The notes under the pieces were generated by a model, which saw only the letters and a list, made by a program, of their open reading frames with translations, ran no database searches and was not told where the DNA came from. 64,000 nucleotides of DNA. It comes from Nectonema munidae. Lineage: Eukaryota; Nematomorpha; Nectonematoida; Nectonematidae. The stretch covers positions 147,001 through 211,000 of the forward strand of contig JAUIRK010000664.1 of NCBI GenBank assembly GCA_030549495.1. The letters run 5' to 3'. Position numbers and translations under genes: made by a program. Positions 45,201-58,589 of this stretch are shown here, piece after piece. How positions within the stretch are numbered: position 1 is the stretch's first letter; each line of letters begins with the position of its first letter.

Positions 45201-45950
45201 GCTCACTCTAATCCAAAAACTCAGTACATCTAGTTTTAATATTTGATAAAATTGCTGCCAGAGTAAATTCCATTATTATCGATGTAAGGAACCTTTATTG
45301 GTTGATTGCAGGTTGTCATTATATCATTTGTAGCTTGCCAAGAACATACTACAAGTTTCCAGGATCAGAAGCCATTTAACAAAAATGGAAAAAGAATTAA
45401 ATATTAAAAATTATAATTAGAGAAATAAAAAAAATGGGAGAAAAAAGAAAAACAAGACTGATACTAATCAATCATCAGATATAATTTTTACAAACAAAGC
45501 AATTAGGTTTAGAACAAAGATCTTCAATCAGAAATGAAATACAAGCCTAGTTTATGTTGTAAAGTTGAAAAAGAAGAATGTATCTCGATAAAACTTTTAG
45601 GTAATTCCTTTTCATATTCCCCTTCCAACCACAATGCATCTCTACATCCAGCATCAATTTTTCGCCAGTTCATCGCTTCTCTATCAGCAAGAATTGATAT
45701 TTGCTTTCTTCTCTCTTTTTTTTACGTATGAATATAAATATATATTTTGAAAATTATATGCTTTGTGAACATGTTTGAAAATTGTCTTTCTCCTATATTG
45801 ATTTTAAAATGATACGTTTTGGAATTTTTTTTATCCTATTATATAACTGTTCCTCACTTCTTTTTTTGCCTTTATAATTATTATCTGGATTTTTTCTCCT
45901 ATTTTTTATATCATTTTTAAGTCCTGTTGTAAATATGAATTTAGTATAGT
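42290..45950. other. Intergenic AT-rich DNA, no gene recognised
   Basis: Open frames up to 97 codons exist (for example 44857-45150, lysine-rich) but match nothing I know and have the composition of the surroundings. No repeats with defined ends were found. Confidence 0.4.
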
Positions 45951-45959
45951 GTTCCTATT

Positions 45960-48830
45960 TTTTTATAGGTGTTACAATACTAAGGCACTTTTGTTATATA
46001 TATACACACACTGTTGTTATTTTATCACTTTAGCATCATTATAGTACTTTTATAACTTTGCTATACTATTCTAAATAAATCATCTTATTATGTCGTTACT
46101 ACGATCAATCGTCTTATCCCGTTTTTACTACAATTAAAAGTACTACTTTAAAGTGATCATGTACAAAATTCTAAAGCCGCCTATTCTTGATATTAAGCCC
46201 ACTGATCAAGACTCTTATGAACAGTGGAAGCATTGGCGCGTTCTTTTTGAGAATTTTTTAGAGTATATACCTAAAAGTGAGTCTAATAAAATTAAAACTT
46301 TATTTTGCCATATAAAGCTTCACATATTTAAATACATCGATAATTTAAGTACCATTCAATCAGCCCTAGAAAAACTCGAATCGATTTTTTGTAAAGAAAG
46401 AAATTCTCTTTACATGCGTCATCTACTTGCTACTAGAAAACAAAGAGCCGATAAAAGCATTGACGTGTTTGTTGAGGAACTGCAAAACTTAGGTAAGTAC
46501 TGTAACTTCAAGGATGTCAGCGCCGAAGTTTATAAAGAAGAAATGATCCGTGATTCCTTAATTAATGGAATTAATTCTCCATCTATACGTTTGCGTTTGT
46601 TAGAAGACAGTAAGTTAACCTTTGAAAAGGCACTTTTAATTGCACGATCTTTAGAGATTGCATTCAAGAGTTCTGCTGATTATGGCATAGAAACCACGAT
46701 GTCTGCAGCAGCTTCCAGTAATAATGGTAGTTTAGATGCTACAGATCCTATGGACGCTGTCATTCAATCGAATATTGCTTTTAGACCTAAAGAACAAAGC
46801 CTTAACTCTTGTTGGTTTTGTGGAAATCAACGTCACCCTTGTCAACTAATGTCAACTGTCCGGCTCGCAATTCATATTGTCGAAAGTGTAATAAACTAGG
46901 TCACTTTAGTAAAGTTTGCCGATCTAAAACTTCTGCTTTTGTTCCTAATGTTGCTCTTATTAACTCATTCTCCAAAGAAGTAATGCTCAAGTTATTAATA
47001 AATAACGTATGCATTGATGCACTTTTGGACACTGGATTAACAGAAAATTTTATCACTCAAAGTTGTGTCAAGAAATTAAATTTAATTCCTTTTCAATTTT
47101 ATGGAAACGTGGGTATGGCTGACACGACACATAAATCTCAAATTCGCGGGCTAGTAACTTCGGATATCAAAGTAAAAGGAAGGTTCTATCGAGGCATTAC
47201 CTTTTACGTCTTAAAGGAAGTGGCAGCGGAAGTCATTTTGGGTACAAGTTTCCTTGAAACCCACAAGTTCGTGACTTTTTCCTTCAAAGGAACTCGCGAT
47301 GGAATAAATGTATGTTCCCTTCCTGCTATTAAAATGAAGTGTCCTTCTCCTTTTACTTACCTTTCCAAGGAGTGTTATCCGATCGCTGATAAACCTCGTA
47401 AGTACTCTTCTCAGGATTATTCATTTATACAAACAGAAATGAACCGTTTGCTTAAGGATGGTATTGTAGTAGAGTCCAAATCCCCATGGCGATCTCAGCC
47501 TTTAGTAGTTTCTAATTCAAACAAAAAGAGAATGGTTATAGACTATAGCCGAACGATCAATAAGTTTACCTTACTCGATAGTTATCCCATTCCAAACATA
47601 AGTGATGTTATTAAAAAGATTTCTCAATTTAAAGTATATAGTACGGTTGATCTATCTTCGGCGAATCATCAACTTGAGTTAGAAGTTGAGTTTCAAGCTT
47701 GTGGTAGATTGTATGAATTTACTAGACTTCCTTTTGGTCTAACTAATGCAGTACCAAAAGATTTTCAAAGAGTAATCGATAATATTATACTATAAAATAA
47801 ACTAAAAGGAGTTGTAGCTTATGTTGACAATGTTACTCTTATGGAAAAGGATAACGATGACCATGATAGGAATTTAAGGGAATTTTTTAAAGCGGTATCA
47901 AATGCGAGAGTTACTTTAAACGAAGACAAATCCCACATTTCTAAGGAAAGTATCGATATTCTGGGTTATCGTGTTTCTTTTCACTCTATTAAGCCAGACC
48001 CAGATCGCATTAAGCCTCTTCTAGATTTACCTGTTCCACAATCTATGTCTGCATTAAAACGGATAATTGGTTTATTTTCCTATTATGCACGATGGATATA
48101 TAATTTTTCCAATATAATGCATCCTTTATTTAAAGCTAAAGAAAAGGATATTTTTCCATTGGATACAGATGCAGTAAATGTTTTTCATAAAATAAAAACA
48201 ATATTAAGTAACGTTACAAGGCAGAGCATAGACGGTGAATTACCTTTTACAGTAGAAACAGATGCGAGTAATAAGGCAATATCCGCTTCGCTAAATCAAA
48301 ATGGCAACCCGGTAGCCTTTTTTTCACGCACATTTCATGGTCATGAGCTAAATTTACCCGCTGTAGAAAAAGAAGCTATTGCTATAGTAGAATCCATTAG
48401 AAAGTGGAAGCACTTACTCCTGAATAAGAAGTTTACTCTAATCACAGATCAAAGATCTTTGTATTATATGTTTAATAAAAATCACCGTATAAAATAGAGA
48501 GATGGCGCATTGAATTATCTTACTTTTCATACGATGTTGTTTACAGGAAAGGAGAATCTAATTTTTTTGCAGATACACTTTCTCGAGCTTGTTCAGCAAG
48601 ATTCATACAGAATTAGGACACTCAGGAATAACTCGTCTAACCCATTTTGTAAGAAGTAAGAATTTACCCTGCTCGGTATTAGAAATTAAAAACATTATAT
48701 CAAAATGTCAAGTATGTGCCAAAGTAAAACCTAAGATTTATGTCCCTAAAAATCTACACTACACTCAGAAATCACAACAAGTTGTAATTCTTCACAACCA
48801 TTGAATAATGTATTGCCATCAAAATATGCT
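45960..48830 (+). mobile_element. Ty3/gypsy-type LTR retrotransposon fossil (gag to start of integrase), broken
   Basis: Parts in order: a gag-like region from about 46153; zinc knuckles near 46810-46920; an aspartic protease with a D-T-G site near 47030; reverse transcriptase from about 47430 to 47990; RNase H at about 48220-48480; and the zinc-binding N-terminus of integrase at about 48590-48750, after which the element stops. The order RT, RNase H, integrase and the RT motifs place it with Ty3/gypsy elements. It is broken, with a handful of breaks and no integrase core. No pair of LTRs was recognised, so age cannot be read from LTR divergence; the state of the frames suggests moderate age. 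Confidence 0.8.
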
Positions 48831-49719
48831 TGACTACAATTGCTTGAATGTCAGCTCAATTTTAATCATCACCATATGCTCCTATGATATGCGCTTATTA
48901 TCCTGTGATATGAATGTGAGGCAGCCAGTATTAACGGAAGTTTTAATTATACAGTTCACGAAAATATAGAGTTCAAACTGTCTTCAAAATGTAAGAAACT
49001 GAATTTCAAACAATATCAGTCCTTATTTTGATCAAAATATACAGTAATTCTATATATATATCCTTCATATCACATTGTCAAAACAAAAAGTTGCATTAAT
49101 GAAGATGTCGATCAGTTAGTTGTTTTATCTAGGTTATTTAAATGTGAAAATTAAGAAAATCTTTGAAAATTCATGGTTAAATCAGATATAAAAATAAAGT
49201 AAATTATTATCAATTGTAAAATTTAGTTAATTTAATTTGATGAATATTATAAATGTTTTTTTAGGTACTTTTTTCACTTAAGAAAATTTTTTATTTACTT
49301 TTTGTAACTAGTTCATTCAACTGATTTTTGAGTTAGTATAATTTTATGATAAGCACAAAATAGTAAAAAAAACTCTTTTCACTGCATGTTATTTCAACAC
49401 AAAGTTTAACATATTCACCATTTTGAAATTATTTTTTTATAAAAAATTATGTTAAAAGCAGATTTATCAACATAAATTTTTTTGATAACATCTGAAGAAG
49501 TCGATATATCGGGTGATGCGAATAATATTAATGTAAGTTATGCCCAAAAATGAAGTTTTAATATTAAGGAAGTTTGATGTACTATTTTTATCTTTGAAAT
49601 TCTCAAAATAGAAATTTAACATATGGATAAATGAAATATATTTTTGAAACTTTCAAACAAGTCATGTTCCAGCACTGATAATTTTATTATCTAATGATTA
49701 ATTTTTATCGGAAAAATTT

Positions 49720-50920
49720 AAGATCGCAGTTTCCATCCCAAAAAGCTCCACTTATTTGTTACCAAGAAAACAAAATGAAATAGTTGCATCTTTAAAAGAT
49801 TTTGTTCTACAAAAAATAATACTTGAAATCATTAACTCAACATATCTGTCATTGAAAGCTGTTGGAACAAAAGATATGAGTGGAAAAGAATGCCTGTCAA
49901 TTGTGATTAGTTTAATAGGGTGCTCATTTTCATTGATTCCTTTTCTTTTGTGTAAGGTGTTGAGATTTTTGAAAGGAAAGACCGTAAAGGAAGCATTACT
50001 TAGCATGGTCTATATGAAAGAATGTGATGCATCTTCTATCAGCACCGAAATCTACTTCATGCTTAAGACGATTTTTCAATATTTGTAATGCTTATGTTTG
50101 AAAAGTTTCTTAGAGTAATAAAGCCTACTAATGACTACCTCTAAGTAAACTACAGGTAGAAGATTTGGTGATAGTTTTGTTAGAATTCAAAGATGACGAA
50201 AACGAATTTGATTCATTAATCAAGAAAATGAGATTTTATGTTGGCAATTCCAGTTCCACAGATAATATTTTTAATATTTTCAATGATAACGCAGAAAAAA
50301 TCAGAACAATTCGTATTCCCTACGAAGAAATCTTACAATTGATTCTAGAGGAATTTGACAACAGGTTTCGTTTTCGACAAATGTTCATCCTTAATTGTTT
50401 TTTTCCAGGTTTAATGAAAAAAACTGCCCAATAATGAAAGCACTTTCATATTTATCCCTTGAATGTGTAGGATTTTTGGAATATGAAAAACTGAAACCTT
50501 TTATATCTAATCATAAAATATATCTCAGCTGATTTTTTCGGAACTTAAAGTAGAAAAAGAATATATTAAAAAAAAGATACAAAAAGAATCTAACGTTATT
50601 GATGTTTTTGAAATACTCGAACCAGTTAAAGAAGCATTTCCAAACATATATAAACTATATGAAGGTATTTTAAAGCAATTTTGTATTATGTAAAATGACT
50701 CTTATTCTCCTTCAGGCCTTTTTACGGTAGGTTCGAGTACAGCAGTTTGTGAAAGAATTTTTCAACCTTGAACAGGATTATGACCCCTCTTAGAAAATCC
50801 ATGACTTCGTCTAGAAGAAACAATTTAATATTTCTTTCTTTTATGAAAGAATATACTAAAAAAATTGACATAGAAAAATTCATAATTTTTTTTTCAAATA
50901 AAAGAAGACTTACATTTTAA
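49720..50920 (+). mobile_element. hAT transposase relic (DUF4371/ZMYM1-like type)
   Basis: 49756-50088 reads LPRKQNEIVASLKDFVLQKI and then LSLKAVGTKDMSGKECLSIV, the DUF4371-like block with its T-x-D-x-S-x-K-E motif. 50165-50434 covers a middle part (KMRFYVGNSSSTDN). At 50715-50920 several frames read FTVGSSTAVCERIF and then LIFLSFMKEYTKKI, the C-terminal hAT dimerisation domain. The central RNase H-like part is missing or decayed and there are several frame changes, so it is a dead copy. Confidence 0.65.
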
Positions 50921-51140
50921 AGAAGTCATCAATTTCTTACTTTTTTGTTTTTCAAGTTAAAAACTTTTTGCAAAATTTTATAAATTTTAGAAAAATTTTT
51001 TCTCATTTGTTGTTAGTCAAACTTTTTCTTTTCCAGTAATGAAGATCTCATTTTTTTGGTGTTGTTAGTTTTTGTTGCCAAATAAATTCAGAAGCTGAAG
51101 AGGGAGGTAAGAATTGCAACCGTTACTGATTGGAATAAAC

Positions 51141-52260
51141 TTAACTGGCTAAATTTGTCCGCTCAAGTGCTGGGGGCGTAAAATGCCCACTATTTTTCTC
51201 AGATATTAAAAAGTTTTTATAAATATTTTAAATGTTATATATATATTTCAACTATACTGAATTCAGTGGTGATGTCCATTTTTTTTTATCAAAATCAATC
51301 AAATCTGTCAAAAAATGTATTTATATTTGACAGCTCATCTCAAAAAAGAACTTTTTATTGAAATAATTATATAAAGTTTTTTACACATATATACCCATTT
51401 TCAAGTATGCTAAATTCAGTCGTGATATTCATTTTTTATAAAAATCAATCAAACCTGTCAAAAACTTGATTTAAATGTGACAGCTCATCCAAAAAAAAAC
51501 TTTTTAACTAAATAATTATATAAAGTTTTTTACACATATATACCCATTTTCAAATATGCTGAATTCAGTGTTAATATTCATTTTTTTATGAAAATCAATC
51601 AAACCTGTCAAAAAAGTGATTTACATATCACAGATCATCTCAAAAAAGAAACTTTTTATCTTAATTATATAATGTTTTTTACACATATACACCCATTTTC
51701 AAGCATGCAGAATTCAGCGGTGATATTTTTTTTTATAAAAATTAATTAAAGTTATCAAAGCATTGATTTATATATGACAGCTCATCTTAAAAAGAAACTT
51801 TTTATCTAAGTAATAATATAAAGTTATTTACACATATATACACATTTATAAGCATGCGTAACTCAGTGGTGATATTCATTTTTTTATTAAAATCAATCAA
51901 AACTGTCAAAAAATTGATTTATCCCCAAAAGAAAGGATCAGGCACGGTTTTTTGAATTAGAGAATACGTTTAATAGAAGGTATAGGGAGATGATGAAGTT
52001 TATCGTGTATATAGGCATTTTACACACATATACCAATTTTCAAGTAGGTTGTATTTACTGGTTATATTCCTTTTTTTTAATAAAAATTAGTCAAACCTGA
52101 CAAAATACTTTAAATATGACAGCCCATGTCAAAATTAAAATTTTTATTCTTATAAAAAGTTTTTTATACATTTCAAGTATGTAGAATTTAATGGTGATGT
52201 TCATTTTTTATGAAATCAATAAAACCTGTCAAAAAAATCGATTAAACCTGTAAATCAATG
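51141..52260 (-). mobile_element. TTAA-linked element with 151-bp tandem array, copy 2 (inverted)
   Basis: It starts at TTAA (51141-51144) followed by CTGGCTAAATTTGTCCGCTC and AAGTGCTGGGGGCGTAAAAT, then GCCCACTATTTTTCTCAGAT. This is the reverse complement of the tail at 22450-22550, lacking about ten terminal bases. About seven tandem units follow. The far end was not defined. Confidence 0.6.
51235..52250 (-). repeat. 151-bp tandem repeat array, copy 2 (about 7 units)
   Basis: The marker CTGAATTCAGTGGTGATNTT recurs about every 150 bases, near 51258, 51408, 51557, 51707, 51857, 52048 and 52180. Each unit also contains CACATATATACCCATTTTCA and AATCAATCAAACCTGTCAAA. Units become more diverged towards 52250. 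It is the reverse orientation of the array at 21790. Confidence 0.85.
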
Positions 52261-53330
52261 TCAAATATATAAACATAAAAATAACTTTTACTTGCAGTAT
52301 TTCTCTGATAATTATTTTCTTAATTTATTTAATAAACCAACTTTAGGTGTTTAATTCACTCAAAATATTTCATTCTACAGTAACTTATGTATCTCGATAG
52401 GACCACTATCTTTTAGGTTACAAATTCGTTATCGGCTCGTAAATACCGTAAAACAGTATGTAATTTTGCTATTCATTCTATAATGATCCTTTCTTGATAG
52501 CTTTTTTTTTAAATTAGAAATTCATTTTCTTCAATGTATTTGAAAAAACTTTTTTAAGGATTTATTTTGAACAGATTTTTTCCTCTCTCAAAGCATTCTG
52601 ATTAAGATTCTTTTTGATGATCTTAGACTTTTTTTATCAGTATCGTGTATTTTATTATCAGGCCTGAATATTTGTCAACCAATCTCAGTTGAAAGGTTTT
52701 TTTCTGATGAATCATTCGTGATGTTCATTGTTCAATTACAAAGCATAGCCCACCTTCTTCATCTAAAAGATTCTTTCTTTCACGCAAAAGGAAAAAGATG
52801 GACAAATTCAATTTAAATTAAAAATATCTTGATAGTGACTAAATTCTCACATATTGGCATCTGTGCCATTTTTGATAAATCTGACCTATTCTAAATTTTC
52901 AGATTTCCTACCTATCTTGGTTAAATGCTAAATGTAATCCTATAGATGATAAGCTATAGATTTAAATATTTTTCATTTGTAAAAGAGGAACTTCTTTTCC
53001 ACGATCAAAATCTTTTTTGAAGCACCCAATATTAGATCATTACACCACTTCCTATTTCATTAGAACATGGTAGATCTTCCATTTGGTCAAGATACATATT
53101 TTTTTTAATTATTTGTTTTGATCACATGTTCTCTTTTCAATTAGTTTTCAACTTGGTTCCTTCTCTCATACAAATTTTCAAAAGATCTAATACATTTTGT
53201 TTTTTTTAAATAAATATTTTATACTCACGATGATTGAAGAAAGTATTATAAAACAAAATACACAAAAGAAAAGTATATTTTTACTATATAACCAATATAC
53301 AACGATTTTTTGAAATTTTTTTACAGAACT
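52260..53330. other. No gene recognised
   Basis: AT-rich sequence with short frames only. One plus-strand frame near 52660-52810 has somewhat protein-like composition (VERFFSDESFVMFIVQLQSI) but no match I can name. Confidence 0.35.
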
Positions 53331-53333
53331 GAT

Positions 53334-54620
53334 TCAGGCATACATCACTAAATCAATTGCTACTTCCAGATATTTTTTAACCGTATTAACCAAAATGGAG
53401 TAGAGAAATAAATAAGCATTGTCGATTTGGTATAACAGACATTTTATTTCTTTGAAAATATTTTTGAAAACAGTATCTAGAATTAAACCACAAATCTGAT
53501 TAAAGATGTATCGGATATCCGCATTCGCAAAATTTTTTACATCCTCATCCGCTTTGTTATCTTTAAATTCTAGTAAAAAAGGGATAAAAATAGTAAGATA
53601 CTGTAAAATATAAAACATAATTTTTTAAAAATATTTTATATTTGCATCCGCTAGGATGTCAAATCTAAGATCCGCATTCGCGGATGTAAAAAAACATGAT
53701 GGAAAGACTGAATATTTAATACAAATGTTAAAAGTGAAAAGCAGGGGATAAGCAATTAGAATTTTGACAATTTTCAAATGAAATTCTGATAAGCCGTATA
53801 TATCTTCAGTTTTACGATCACTAAGTTTACTTAACAACTCCAGGCAAATACTTCAAAATATCAGAATTAGAGCAGTCAAGAGTTCGCTTTAAAAAAGAAA
53901 CATAACAAAGGCTTTTGTTGTCAGTAATAACTTCTTTTTTGTTTTAATAAACTAATGATTTCTTTTATATCATTTTTAATTTCATCAAAATTGTTATCAT
54001 AATTTTCTTGCCTATATCTATAATATTTAAATCATATATTAAATAATTTAAAGAAGGATTTAGTTCTTCTTTCAAAGTATCACGACTTTTTAAAGAGTTC
54101 ACAAGACCATTATTAACTTTTAGAACTGTATTTAGTATATAATCATTAGCATCAGGGAAAAACTCCTTTATATCCATAGTTCTCATATAGAAATAAAACA
54201 AAAAAAAAGAAATGAAAAGTTGAATTTTCAAAAAAACAAATAAAAATAAGTAATGAAATATATTTGAACAAGGATAAAATTGAAAACTTAAAAAGAAAGT
54301 TCAGACGCCATTTTGTAAAGTTGAACAAAAAGTGTTTAACTGAAATGAGAATTTAAAAACACTATTAGAATGAGAATTTAAATGCAAAGTAAAAGGATGA
54401 GTTCTATTTCCCTAATAAAAGATAATTATTCTAATTCATTATAAATAGTCAAAATTTTATTTTTGACTAAATTCAAAGAAGTAATATTGTCAAAGTCGAT
54501 GTGATTTGAACAAGTATGCTTGTTTTTATAGAAGTATTTAAAAGAACTACTATCAAACTTACGTGAACATGATTCTGAAGAGTGACCCAGTGCGGTAAAA
54601 TGCGTTGAGTCAATGAACAC
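53334..54620 (-). pseudogene. Unrecognised decayed ORF cluster
   Basis: Four leftward open frames (54620-54426, 54231-53965, 53837-53625, 53618-53334) lie in order. They include DIKEFFPDANDYILN, LSDRKTEDIYGLSEFHLKIV, YLTIFIPFLLEFKDNK and NFANADIRYIFNQICG. The middle frames have better composition than random DNA here. Around 53515-53690 the motif ATCCGCATTCGC occurs twice next to a TTTTTTACATCC stretch in inverted form, which suggests nested short repeats. Possibly a second hAT-like relic, but I cannot assign it. Confidence 0.3.
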
Positions 54621-55741
54621 AGCATGCGTGTAACAATGTTCCCTCGAAATTGACGCTTTAATACATCATGAGATACAGCTTGACAGTTTCATACCTGTGC
54701 TATGAAATTATCAACATGTTTATAAAGTTTGTCTGGAATTTTTATCGATTTGTTTCAATTTAAAAAGGTATCATATAAAAAATTTAGACCCAATTTCTAT
54801 CTTACCTTCTTTTTCAAAAAATAATGAATAACATTGTTAAAAGGTTTTCGCTAAAAAGTGAACAAGAATTTACATTTTCTTAAAGAAAAATGCACTAAAT
54901 CTGCTCTTAGGATTTTAATGGAGGATATAAGAGCCGATAAAAAAACACTCTCCTTGATATATCAATTGAGGTACAACTATAACTGCATTCCATTGATCTA
55001 TGCATTCAGGTGCTTAAAATGGAAGATTAGATCGCGCTACTCTGAATCCTACACTGCACAGAGGGCATAGCAATTGAGAAGAATCAAAGAGTACTGATAA
55101 GTTCATACAAGGGTCATAATCTTCGATAAAAAGTATACATATATGAAATAGAGAGAAAAGCTTCAATTTTTTATTGTTACTGGTATATTATTAATAAGTC
55201 GTGTAAATAATAATAAGGATGTACACATATATATTTATACATATATAGTATTTTTTCTTGACAACAGATGATGATAAGTTTATAGCACGCAGTTATATCA
55301 AAAGTTCAAAGCAGGCAACTTAAAATGAGATTTTACTATATGCATCCGGATCGCTTATAAAGTCGATATATAAACACACACAAAAAATTTTTATAGCATC
55401 TATACACTAACATATAAATAATAACTTTGATAATGTAATTTTAGCGTATAAACCAATTAAATGCACATGCCATATGTGATGTAAATATAGATAAGTTAGA
55501 TTAAACAAAAGGGTGTTGTATGCACATCAAGAAAAGATTCCCAATTCTTATTTCATATAAAATAAAATACATGCACGCGTGTTGATAATCAAATGAGGAA
55601 TAGTCTTGTGTTGTTGTTGCATGTGAAACATTTGTGGTGCGTTGTTTGCATGTTCAATCTTTAAAATGGAAGAAGCATGAAATGAGAGAATGCCATTGGT
55701 CTTCACATCAATGGCGATATATTAATGCGGGTGAAAAATGA

Positions 55742-56010
55742 TTAGGAATCGATCTGATTTATGGAAGAGTGAGAGTTGGAATTTTTTTGGGGTGAGGATG
55801 ATGAGGGTGGAGACAGAAGAGAAGTTTTAACAAACAACTTGACGAGACCGTCAGCCCCAGAAGAAGCGAGAACAAACTTGGCTTGGTTTGGAGAGGAAAA
55901 TGTAGCTAGTGAGAGAACAGATTCGTCAAATTTTTTGCGATGAACAGACGTTAGTTGCTGCGTGCATTCTTTTGAATCGGAGCACCAGAAACGGATGGAG
56001 CCATCGTGAG
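55742..56010 (-). CDS. STRN: Striatin-type WD40 protein, last exon
   Basis: It follows a TGTGTTTTAG acceptor and reads SHDGSIRFWCSDSKECTQQL, TSVHRKKFDESVLSL, KFVLASSGADGLVKLFV and a serine-rich tail ending NQIDS. In striatins the last blade reads H-D-C-S-I-R-L-W-N, A-H-R-K-K-x-x-E-S and A-S-A-G-A-D-A-L-A-K-V-F-V, so the match is close. The serine-rich extension of about 25 residues after V-F-V is extra compared with vertebrates. Confidence 0.9.
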
Positions 56011-57092
56011 CTAAAACACAAATAAAATAATCTAAATAGAAAACAATCAAAATAATGAGATAGTTACTTTGTTTGATAAAAAACATTTAATGTGTAAGAG
56101 TTTAGGAGAGCTGGGAGAGTGCCTATTTGTAAGGCTTTCTAGAACAAACACTTTTTTCAAATGGATAAATTTCCTGATGTTGATCGAATAATCGATTTGC
56201 GCTAGGAAGTGCAACAACTTTGTCTAATTTTTTTTACATTTTTTCTAGCAATTGTAATTTTTCAGTGTTTTTGCTAGAACTCTTTTTTATTCAAACTTAT
56301 AGAATGTTTATTTTCAACGTATTCAAGCAATTTACTAGTCGATATTTCTGCTCTTTTTTGTTGCACATATGCTACGAATTTCAAAGAATTATCTAATTTG
56401 AAATGTTCTTTTCTAAATAAAATAGAATATAAAAAAATTGTCGACTAAATTAAACTAGGAAAGATTTGAACTCACAAGAGGCATCCTCCAATAAACCAAA
56501 GCATCTGTTTCACGAATAAATGAAGACCAACTTCATATATATATCTAACATCTCAGTATCAGTACAAAATAATTAATTTGTGCATTTTGCCGATGCCAAC
56601 TCGAGACATGTCAAGATTTATTTTCAAGTTTTTGCTTGTCATTTAAAATGGAAGGATTCATTAAAATTAAAAAGCAGTAGCACATTTCTCATTAAAACAA
56701 AAGGCGCTGTCTCTAGAACAAAAAATGATAAAAAATAAAGAGATGTCGATAAAATGATACAGAAAAGTTATATGAATAAAAAAATTGTGAAATTTTATTC
56801 ATATATAATAAAAAAAATCAATTTGACTACCATTATGGTATTCAAAGAATCATAACCACTCCTAATATTTATTTTTCCCTGGTCGCGAGTATGTGAATAA
56901 TTACGATAATTTAATAAAAATTTAAGTTGATATTCTAAAACTTTTTTTAATTTAAAAAAAAATTCACTTTTTTTTTAATTTGGTAATTATTCTTTTAACT
57001 TTAATAATATCATTCCCCATGAATAATTGTATTGGTTTCCAAATTATAGACGAAAATCGAAATTGTAAAAAAATAATTTAAAGTATGCTTAC

Positions 57093-57179
57093 ATGAAGAA
57101 ATGATGTCAATTCCGTTAGGATCAGGAATAACAGATGAAACAGCGTCAAGGTGAGATATCATTGAACTTATGCATGTAC
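57093..57179 (-). CDS. STRN: Striatin-type WD40 protein, penultimate exon
   Basis: A short 87-base exon between TTCTTTTAG and GTAAGC. It encodes GTCISSMISHLDAVSSVI and PDPNGIDIISS, matching the striatin blade T-G-K-M-I-H-S-M-V-A-H-L-D-A-V-T-S-L-A-V-D-P-N-G. Phase 1 at both ends joins the neighbours in frame. Confidence 0.9.
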
Positions 57180-57896
57180 CTAAAAGAAATGTAAAAATGT
57201 ACAAAGATATTTGCATCAGTGATCTGGCAATACAACCGGAGAGACAAAATGCAGAAAAACACGTGACAAAACATTAATAAATGATTCATCAACGTAAAAT
57301 TATCCAATTTGTTTAAAATTTTGAATACTGATCGAAAAAAAACTAAAAACTTTTAAAATATATATGGATAAACACATCAAAAAACTATTCGAATAATGAA
57401 AGTGTTCGTATTGTGAGGATGTCGGCTTTACAGTAACATAATATTACTTACATCACTTCCTACATTTCATCTTAATTATTTAGATTTAAAATTCTTTTTT
57501 CGTGTATTCAAAGGAAAAAAAAGAAAGAAAAATGAAGTCCGAAGTAAAAGCAAGGTTGACTGCAATCAGAACAATAAAATTTTAATGAAAAACAATCTAC
57601 TTTCGAGCAAGGGAAAATAGTGATTCTCACTCATCACAGCAGCCTCTGCCTTTGAAGTCGGATTGGAATTCAGAAAAATAAAAGCAACTTCTACCACACA
57701 CTTGTACTTCGATCACGTTTAAAAAATTTTGATGGAAGTATACAAGTCATATGAAAAATAATCTTAGGATGTCTTCAAAAATTTTTACTGTGGAGAAGGA
57801 GAAAGTGAGAATAAATAATATAGAGCTAAAAGTGTGCAGGAGATATTCAGCGAGGGGGGTAGAGCCTGCCCTCCCAGCCCAATTTGAAGCTTAACA

Positions 57897-58025
57897 CGTT
57901 AACGACCAGAATAATCAGACGATATCTAGTATAAAGCAGATTTGTATTAAAAATCATTAATAAACACAGACGATTCACATTTTTGTAAAGTCGATATATA
58001 TCGAATGTGGTCGATAACCGGTTAA
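57897..58025 (-). mobile_element. Short MITE (about 130 bp), copy 3, in a striatin intron
   Basis: Reverse-orientation copy of the family at 14289 and 14712, ending ATAACCGGTTAA. It lies inside the 2.7-kb intron between the exons at 59866 and 57179. Confidence 0.7.
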
Positions 58026-58589
58026 ATTAAAAAAATTTCAAATATATTGGTTAAATGAGTGTGGGTCTTTACTAAATAATTCTTAGTTGAAGTATTGAGC
58101 AGCTAATAATTTTAGCATTCTCTTCTTAAAAAAACAAATGCATTAAAGAAAATAAATTCAAAAATCAAGATGTTTTTCCAGAGTAAAAGCCAAAATGAAG
58201 AAAATTGTCTTTGTGTCTCCTACTAAAAAATCCAAGCATTTTTTGCTTTCTGAAAATATTTTGTAGAAAGACTGGTAACCCATCACCTGAAAGTTTTATT
58301 TTTCCTGAAACAGAAATTGGTATTTGAGTTTTATCATTGCTGAAAGAGTTTTCTAAACTAACAACTTGAAGTGTAAACTTCAATGGTTCTTTGTAAGTGA
58401 AGACTAAAGAAAATTCTTTATATCGGCTTACGTTTGAGCGGGAATAAATGAATTTGGAGTAGAGCTGATCAAAAATTTAGATGCACTAGGAGGCCAATCA
58501 AATAAAAATGGCCTTTGTAGCCTTGGCAAATAGAAATGTCATAGAATACGTCTGGTGAATCCTTTTGGTCAAGAAACATTTTCGAGAAT

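Noticed and set aside
54858-55070. Plus-strand 70-codon frame downstream of the striatin gene
   Set aside because: Somewhat protein-like (MEDIRADKKTLSLIYQLRYN) but short, without a family match, splice signals or a second exon.
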